A DNA stretch of 64,000 nucleotides from Ananas comosus (lineage: Eukaryota; Streptophyta; Magnoliopsida; Poales; Bromeliaceae), in NCBI RefSeq assembly GCF_001540865.1, contig NC_033632.1, forward strand, positions 3,232,727 through 3,296,726, in the 5' to 3' direction. Under the pieces are notes generated by a model. The model worked only from the letters and a program-made list of their open reading frames with translations, ran no database searches and was not told the DNA's origin. Both the position numbers and the translations under genes were made by a program. Shown here in pieces: positions 56,312 through 64,000 of the stretch. How positions within the stretch are numbered: the stretch's first letter is position 1; the number at the start of each line of letters is the position of its first letter.

Positions 56312-59300
56312 TCATCTTATTCCCCCTACTATAGTCGCTTGATGCAAGAAATTTTTGTAGAAAAAGTTCATGAATTCATGCACCAATCTCTTCAACCTTT
56401 TGACATGCATATTTCGCAGATCGTTCGCTTGAGAAACAAATGCCAAAAATTCTGAAAAAAATATTGTAAGTAGATATGAATCTTTTAATTGGATGCGTCG
56501 AAACAGGAAGTGAAAAATAAATGAAGGGCATGAAAATCTTACCAACAAGTATTCTCAACCGAAGATAGCTCATGTTTGTCCTGATTGTCGAGACCACATG
56601 CTTCACCGGACCTACACATAACATAATGATTACCAATAAGAGATTCTCGAATATTTCACCTGAGCTTTTCCAGGAAAGTTCTATTGAAAAGGTGCTTTGG
56701 AGGTTCTGCTTCAAGCAGAGACTGCTCCAGCAGCCAGTAAAAATTAAAAAAGTGCCTTTTGAAACAATTCCCTATTTCGAGCAGCAGCAGTTAAGCATTC
56801 GCCAGGGCAGAAAAAATAAAGATTTTTTGCTGTAGCAGAATGCTAAAGTAAGCTTAGGCTCCAAATGCAGAAGCATGTGTCTTCAGCCTCTGCTTCTGGT
56901 TCGGTTTGAAGCTGTTTGGAGAAATTTAATGAAGCCTGAATAGCTCTGCTCGGACAGGACACAGCAAGAAGAACTAACCAAGTCAAATCGGACCCACAGT
57001 AACAATGGAACTTACCAGACTCTGAGCTTGACTGCTTGTCGAGGCCATATATGGCATATTTTGCATAAGCGAGGAGACGTACATGGCGTGGTGCACCAAG
57101 CTTGCCGACTATGGATCTCAACAATCCGCTGAAATTAGATCAATATAAGTCTCACCAAACAAGAAAAACATTATATATATTTACGTATATACCCCTGCAA
57201 AATCATCAGTTTACATTTGTATGCTAGAAGAATCTGCACTGTCTTATAGCCCTTTAATTTTCCTCCTCACACATAAATCGTTGTACTCATTAAAAAAAAA
57301 AATCTTCTTAAGAAACTTTTCTAAGATGAGAAAACCAACTTCTCCTCTCAAGATAATAGTATTTTTGTAGGTAACAGTACTTTTGAGCAGCATATACAAA
57401 AATTCAGATTTTACAATGGCATAAAAATGTGAAGAGTTGATCCCACAGGAGTATAAGTGTAAAAGCATGCTTTCATACTCTGTGCGTAGTATTGAAAGGA
57501 AGTCCTCAGGTAAGGATTCCATGAATGACGATATGTCGTCCATCCTTAGAGCCCGCAGATCGTGCTTTAGACGCGTTTTCTCTTCACTAGACATATGATC
57601 TCCAAGGACTGATTTGCTGAGAGTTAATATAAAACGAACACTTGTGTGAATACCTCACCACGAGGCCCAACCACTACATGAATTTAAAAAAGAAAGGGAA
57701 AATTGAAAAGAATGATTGAGGGCTCAAAACATAAACATTTCTGTTTCTTTGGCTCTAAATTAGTAGTAGTCCTCCAATGCAACAAGATTTCCCCAGTTTT
57801 CTTTTCTACTGTGCTTACAAGATGCTCTACGATTAAGCAACTGCAAGAAAACCTCGTGTTCCCAATTGATTGGGGTAAACCACATTGTAACACGAAGGGT
57901 ATTGCATCAAAACAAAAAAAACCATTGACCTTTCTAAATAGAAAATGTAAATAAATCTGACCGCTCTATACCACTACCACTAACTGCTGTCCAGGATTTG
58001 GAGGTTTTCTAATATAGCTGTCTCGTGGTTTTAAAGAGAACTTGATAATTACTTGCAAAAAGAGAGTGATTCTATAGCAGTCTAGCCTTTGTTAGAGATT
58101 CTTATTGTTTTTAATGAAAAAAAATGAGTGAGCTATGCCTTCTACAATCAAAGATCAATAATCATTTTAATCTCTATTTCTACTTGCATCGCCAAATAGT
58201 GAAGAGAAGGTTTAAAATGTAATGTTCCACTCATAAAAGCACATGAAACTTACCTTTCTATAGTCCTTCCAGTAAAGATAACAGGAAAGTATTTTGCGTA
58301 CTTTCCGACACCAAACTCTTCACCCAATCGCAGTATTTTCTGTGAATCCAACAGAATCAGTGCCTTCCACAACTCGCAATATTTCAATCTGAACATCTCA
58401 TCCAACTCTCTATATATTCCATGATCTAATAGAACTGTATTATAGAAAATATATTACCAAATAGCTAAAACAGAAAAAAAAAAAAAACTAATAGTTAAAA
58501 GCAGAGAAAAGGAGAAATTCTTCTCAATTTAGTAAAACAAGGAAACAAGGGGCATACCTAGTGAGAATCCACCGCGACCTTTTGGAGAAACCAATATGTT
58601 ACCAGGGTGAGGATCTCCATGAAGAAAGCCATGGACAAATATCATTTCAGCAAACAGTTTCATTAATGCTTCAGCTACCTGACATATCAATCATATAATA
58701 GTAAGAAAGTCTATTTGACAAGGGGCAAAACCTAAAGACAACATGTAAAAGAAAGCCAATAATAGGGAAATTAAGAGAGAGCAATGAGAGATGAAATAAG
58801 CAGTAGTGAAAAGGGACACAGAAAATTTAAAAATTAAAATAATGAGAATGCTACCAAAATATACATATAAGGATGCTATCAAGATAACCTAAATTCAGGT
58901 TAATCTGTTAAGGATGTCATATATATGATAGCCAACAAATTAGATATGATTGATTGGGTTTACTCTATCAGAGAATGCCACATCAATTTCCTGGCTAAAC
59001 AAAACTTCCAGGAGATCACCTAAAATGGAATGAGCATACTTCTGTGATTGGCTTTAAACTGGCATAGAACTAAGCAAGGTGGTTAAGAACTACATTGGAT
59101 CATGCTAATAAGTTTAAACAAACCTTTTTAGGATTTATTCCTTCATCCCGCAGAAAATCCAAATCATCAACCTACACATAAAAGTAACCCTCATGAATTT
59201 GAGACCAAGGTCTCATAAACATAGAGTACAACACAACGTAGGCAATACGTATTACGTAATCTAATATGCCAACTAATGTTACTGGCCTAGTAGACTTACT

Positions 59301-62300
59301 TTCATTTGTTTTTATCTTTTTGTCATTTGATTCTCCATAAAAACATTTTTTCCTGAATAATTTTACGAAATAACTCGATAGTATTATTATCATGTAGGAC
59401 ACACATAAGTTAAATAAGACCAGAAACCAACTCCAAAAAGGCTAGATGAAAATAAATACTTAAGAAAATTCCTTGCAAATGAGGTCTCTAGTACCTTGTG
59501 TCCATGACAAAACTGCATTGTTAAAACTTGTCTAGTTGTTAGATCCTGAAAAGAGCATTAAACATTGTCACAATCAGCAAAATTACTTACTTTCTCAGGT
59601 ATCTGCCAGTGTAAACAGTATGCAATATAACTGAATTATAAAAGAATAAAAGGGTCACTTCTTTATACATTGCAAATGATAGAAGCAAGTATAAATGAGG
59701 ATTCATACTCGAAACACATGAGGAATCTTGACGATTTTATTTTTACTGAAAAGTCTGGCTGCTCTCTCAGAATTCTTTGCCTCTTGAAGAAAATCTGCAC
59801 AGAACTTGTTTAATCACTTCAAGCTTAAATTGTGGCATTATAGCAACTAATTACCAAAAGAAAAACCTACTATAATTATAAAACCCGAAATAAATCTAAA
59901 AGTAAGTACATGGATCTAGTCTTTCTTCTGGGGCAGAACAAGGATAAAAGTGGTGAGGGAGGGGTGAGCAACATTGAAAGTCAAAGTGATTCAATTTTTA
60001 TTTTAAAAAGTAAAAGAACATATCAATAAGCAACAATGAAGATAAAAACTCATCATTAATTTAATAAATGATATTAACTTGATGTTCTTCAATACATTTA
60101 TTACATAAAATATTAAATCGTTGCTTCCTGTCTCAACGATTTCTTTTTCATGATTAAGCCAACGCCATCATCCATTTTATTTCAAAGACTTATTCTTATA
60201 TTTAATAGCAACAAATACTCATCCACTGAAACTGGAAGCATCAAAATCAGAGAATTAAACTCTCTCTGAAAGAAAACATTTCTGACTTTCTATAAGTTGC
60301 TAATCCTTGACAAAGCTTAACAATTGTTGTAGCCTTTTGTAAGACAAAGGTGATGAGACTCAACAATTGTTACTTGGGCATCTATCATGTTGAATATTTT
60401 AAGGGGTATAACAAATTTTAGGGGTTTTGAGGGGTGGGGTACACAGAAAATTACCTCTTGTACATGATACCATTGAACATAAACACACAAAAAACAGGAT
60501 GAATATTGCGAAAACAAGGCAGAAAAGCAATCCTGCTCTAGAAAAATAATATAGGTAACAATGAGTGAAAAATTGTCAAACATCCTAAGAAGCATTTTTC
60601 TAGCACTCACCAAGTTCCAATGACATGGCCCTCTCAAATTCAGACAATATGCGCTCAAACCTATAATCAGGAAAAATCTGTAGAAATAAAACAGTGTGAC
60701 TTCAACCATGACTTCAACCCATTGAAATAAGGTTTGCATATATAACATAAATAAAATTCACAAGCTTATTTTTACTTTTTGTCTACATTCAAAAATCAAA
60801 ATCACTTGAAGTCACCTAGACTTTAATTCAGTCAAATATGTGATGCTTTATATCGCAGGTATTAGCTGTAAAGAATTTCAAAACAAAGAATAGTGTAGAA
60901 CTACTTGATTTTGGTCATAGTCACCCATATGCTAGTAGTGCGGTCACCAAAATGAACTGCAAATTATCTCAAGCTTTCCGAATTTGTCTTGGCTACTGTG
61001 TTAGAGAAATTGACTGCCTTAATAAAGTAATCATCTCTGCTGGCCTAAAATTAATTGATGAAGGTCAGGTGGAGGGATGTTCACAAAGCAGTTTATGAAC
61101 CTGCATAAGTGGCCACAAATGCAGATTCAGTATGTTGACACCTGAATAGTCAGCATCTTCTTATGATATATTAAATTATACGGAGCATACAGCCACAATG
61201 ATAACAAACTGTAGATGACAAACTTAAACATGAGTTCTACCCATTGATCTTAATAGTCTTAGTTAGTACACATTTTATAGCCAGAAAACTTTCCTCAGCA
61301 TGATTTCTATTAAGATACAATTTTCTACAATAAGATTCAGCAGGTCTACGAAATTGTATAGGTTTCTTTTTCAGTCACTTGATTCTTTTATGCACTATCC
61401 TACTCTTTACACTCTAAGTTTCCTTTAATTTTTAAAATAATTTAACAGTACTTTACATAAGACTGCCTAGGCACCAGCCAAACACCAGCATATGCACCTA
61501 CGCAGCATACACCTAACTAAGAACACAGTCCACATACTGTCGGATCATTAATCACGGCACAAAATCTTTTTTTGAAGTTGTTATTTGGTTTTCACTGTTC
61601 CAAGAAGAGGGGAAAAAATCATGTAATAATGGTGCCTTGAACTAAATAGGTTTAGGATATAATTTGAATAACTGTACACACAAATAAATGTGTGAATAAT
61701 ATACATATCCGATGTATAGAAATTCTCTAAAATATCATATATTTATCTCAAATTCTTAATTTATGACATTCAATAATGCAACTACAATACCATGGTCTAC
61801 TTTGTCTGAGAATCTTGGACAATCAAAAATAAATAAAATTAGCACAAACTTTTCACTCAGTTTAACAGCGATATTTGAGTAAGTTGGCTCTGTTATCTCC
61901 TGCCATGCTTAACGCAGTTGAATGTTTACAAGTGACATTTTTCTCTGCCTCTGCAACTATTACAAAGTCCAGGTCTTTCTATCTGCCTACATAAGATGAA
62001 GTTTTGGTTTATGAACACCACCCAGAGGGTGACTGAATAAAATATGTACATTACTTATAATGGAGATACAGCAAATGTAGACTGAATTAACAATCAGAAG
62101 TGTTACTATTTGCACTATTCAAGTACTGCCAGGAAAATATGAAACAAATTCACTTAATAAAAAACGTGAATGCATAAAATCAGTACTTTCCATACCCAAG
62201 AAACTGACTTTGATAGGATGGTCATAGTCGAAATATCTATCTTCATCTGCTGCTCCAGTCCAGGATACTGCACCTACATGCCATAAATTTTTTATAATCA

Positions 62301-63711
62301 GTTAAGTATGATTTGATACTGCATATTAACTTTTACAAGCTTTATATGATGATATGCTAGAGCCATACATTCTATGACCAGAACCCCACCCCATCCCCCT
62401 AACACCCCGCCCCCAACCCCCCCCCTAAAAAAAGAAAACCAAGATCATGAGCATAGAATTGGCAGTAATGCACAGTAAAATGGGCTTTTTATTTGATACA
62501 GCGTAACTGTGATTCTGTGAGCATCTTCATGCTCTAGTTCATCAACTCTTGTATTAAAATGCGGATGAAGGAAGGCCCACCCCACGGCAACTGTTATTTG
62601 CTATCTAAATTATTTTAGATGGTGGCCTGTGGCGATTTCCAGCTTTCTGTTAATCAATCATTTCAGTGACTCTATAATATTTGTGACATTTTTCCTCTTT
62701 TCGATGCAGCAGTAATTTAAGACCAGGAACCTTTTTTATAATTTGAAAAAAAAAGAAAGGTGTTCAGAAAGTCTATAAAGGATCACATTGTACAAACGCT
62801 ATCTCATATAATTATAATGCACAAGTTACATTTTCTCATGCATAAACTTAAAGGTCACTTATGTTTCATTTCTTCCTCTCAATTTTAGAACACATCTACT
62901 CGTCTATCATCCGTAAATAGGAAGAAATCAACAAAACAGAAGATTAGTTCAAAAAAAAAAAAAAAAAAACTCAAATGTAAAGATGGTTGAGCTCCTTAAA
63001 CTCTTCAAAAATCTCATAGTTAACTCTTTCCAATAGAGCTGACAATTCAAGGTGCTTTTGACATATATGTACCCCACAAAAAGTTCTTCATATATAATCC
63101 TCAAGAAGTGATGACATTAAATTACAATTATGACAGCAGATTACATTTCCTTTCGTATCATAAAAAAACCAGGGCATGCATGCATTTTTCCAACTTCTGT
63201 AAAGTATTTGTCCGAGTTATAAACTGTTGAATGGATTTAACTTTAAAAAACAATGATTTAGAAAAGGATATGTTACTTTTAGTGTTGAAAGGTAATGCGG
63301 ATCAAGGTGTACATATCAAAAACAAACTAAATAATAAAATTAATTTACTCGAATAAGGATTCTGCATTACAGCAAGTAATGACTCTCAATTAATCAAGTC
63401 ATTTTCCATGAAACGTTTCAGAAATAGACCCTGAGCAAATTTGGACACAAAAAAAAAAAAAAAAAAATACAAGAAGTGACAAAATCTCATTGTCAAGCTT
63501 CCAGTTTTTCCCTATCAAGTGCCTAACATCACAAAATCAAACAAAAAAGTTATATATATGATGTCACGAAATGTCATAGAAAATAAAACAGCCACCATGT
63601 TGATCAACAATGTCTACCTTGATCGCTACTTCTTGGTTATCCTTCAACAGCCCTCTATGCACCTGAGCTATTGATGCAGCAGCAATTGGTTTTTCATCAA
63701 ATACCAAGAAT
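56312..63711 (-). CDS. ABC1/ADCK-family atypical kinase, C-terminal 394 aa (5' end outside window)
   Basis: Twelve exons are visible: 63618-63711, 62196-62273, 60611-60677, 59709-59794, 59495-59545, 59124-59171, 58558-58678, 58254-58434, 57479-57616, 57016-57128, 56543-56611 and 56312-56451. All have GT-AG borders and phases agree. Motifs: the Ala-rich loop PIAAASIAQVHRG, the kinase lysine in EVAIKVQYPG, LTMQFCHGHKVDD, the catalytic FLHGDPHPGNILVSPKGRGG, the DFG-equivalent LLDHGIYRELD, then FGVGKYAKYFPVIFTGRT and LGAPRHVRLLAYAKYAIYGL. ABC1 kinases are mitochondrial or plastid proteins acting on prenyl-quinone and lipid metabolism (UbiB/COQ8 group). The C-terminal half places this one near ADCK1-type plant members (At2g40090 or At4g24810), a guess from memory. 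The first visible exon begins in mid-codon, so at least one upstream exon lies beyond the right edge; none was found in 63712-64000. Confidence 0.92.
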
Positions 63712-64000
63712 CTGACAAAAGCATATAGAAGCAAAAGTATTTCTCATGCATTATTGTTCTTTGATAAGATGAATATCAATAAAAGCAGGCAACTAAATAA
63801 AGGTTACAGGCGGTGGCCATATAATTGCTCAACAGGCCCATCTGCCCATCTGCCCATCTTGCATAAAGACAATAAAAAGCACTTGTGCAAGATAGCAACA
63901 CTCATTATAGCTCCAGAATGTACGCAGGTGAGACTTGCGACAACATAATGACAGCCACAAGAGTATATCAAAGTATCTCAAGTAATACTCAAAAGTGTTT

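Overview
This is plant nuclear DNA. Genes carry many GT-AG introns in AT-rich non-coding DNA, and there are small inverted-repeat transposons, a LINE stub, a SINE, long microsatellites, TATA boxes about 100 bp upstream of start codons and CT-rich 5' leaders. The GC-rich first exons (BTB gene, NST1-like gene, PPR gene) next to AT-rich introns suggest a monocot, perhaps a non-grass commelinid such as pineapple or a palm. The species is inference only. No bacterial, phage, viral or organellar genes were recognised.

Layout. 1-5001 (-): ankyrin-repeat DHHC protein S-acyltransferase of the PAT23/PAT24 type, 3' end outside the window. 5995-6808: Tourist-like MITE. 7824-8162 (-): small intronless orphan gene with a TATA box. 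10176-14856 (+): Maf-like nucleotide pyrophosphatase in nine exons, with four MITE-like insertions in its introns. 16536-19010 (-): two-exon BTB/POZ protein (At1g63850 type). 20.3-25.9 kb: no recognisable protein gene; a tRNA-derived fragment and a possible spliced minus-strand transcript from a TATA promoter at 25.92 kb, divergent from 26203-29730 (+), a LIKE-COV membrane protein in six exons. 30229-30720: 5'-truncated LINE with target duplication. 31096-31169 (+): tRNA-Glu(UUC). 33406-42909 (-): 1199-residue NST1-like protein in eight exons, with a 1.1 kb AT-rich MITE in its largest intron. 43.3-47.6 kb: AT-rich intergenic DNA with a textbook hAT MITE (45648-46001) and a weak small-gene candidate. 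47855-51797 (+): mitochondrial CDP-diacylglycerol synthase TAM41, ten exons. 53009-54979 (+): intronless DYW-type PPR protein (At4g37170 type). 55641-55790: SINE with a 14 bp target duplication. 56312-63711 (-): C-terminal 394 residues of an ABC1/ADCK atypical kinase, 5' end beyond the right edge.

The genes are an ordinary housekeeping neighbourhood: lipid modification, nucleotide sanitation, mitochondrial cardiolipin and quinone-type functions, organelle RNA editing and vascular patterning. Nothing suggests a cluster or shared pathway. I found no new defence-like or biosynthetic system. The more unusual material is in the non-coding DNA: a family of related short inverted-repeat elements scattered through introns of several genes, cleanly delimited SINE, LINE and hAT insertions, telomere-like hexamers read as codons in two unrelated genes, and a possible non-coding transcript opposite the LIKE-COV gene. 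Exon coordinates were derived by hand from splice consensus, frame continuity and family similarity.
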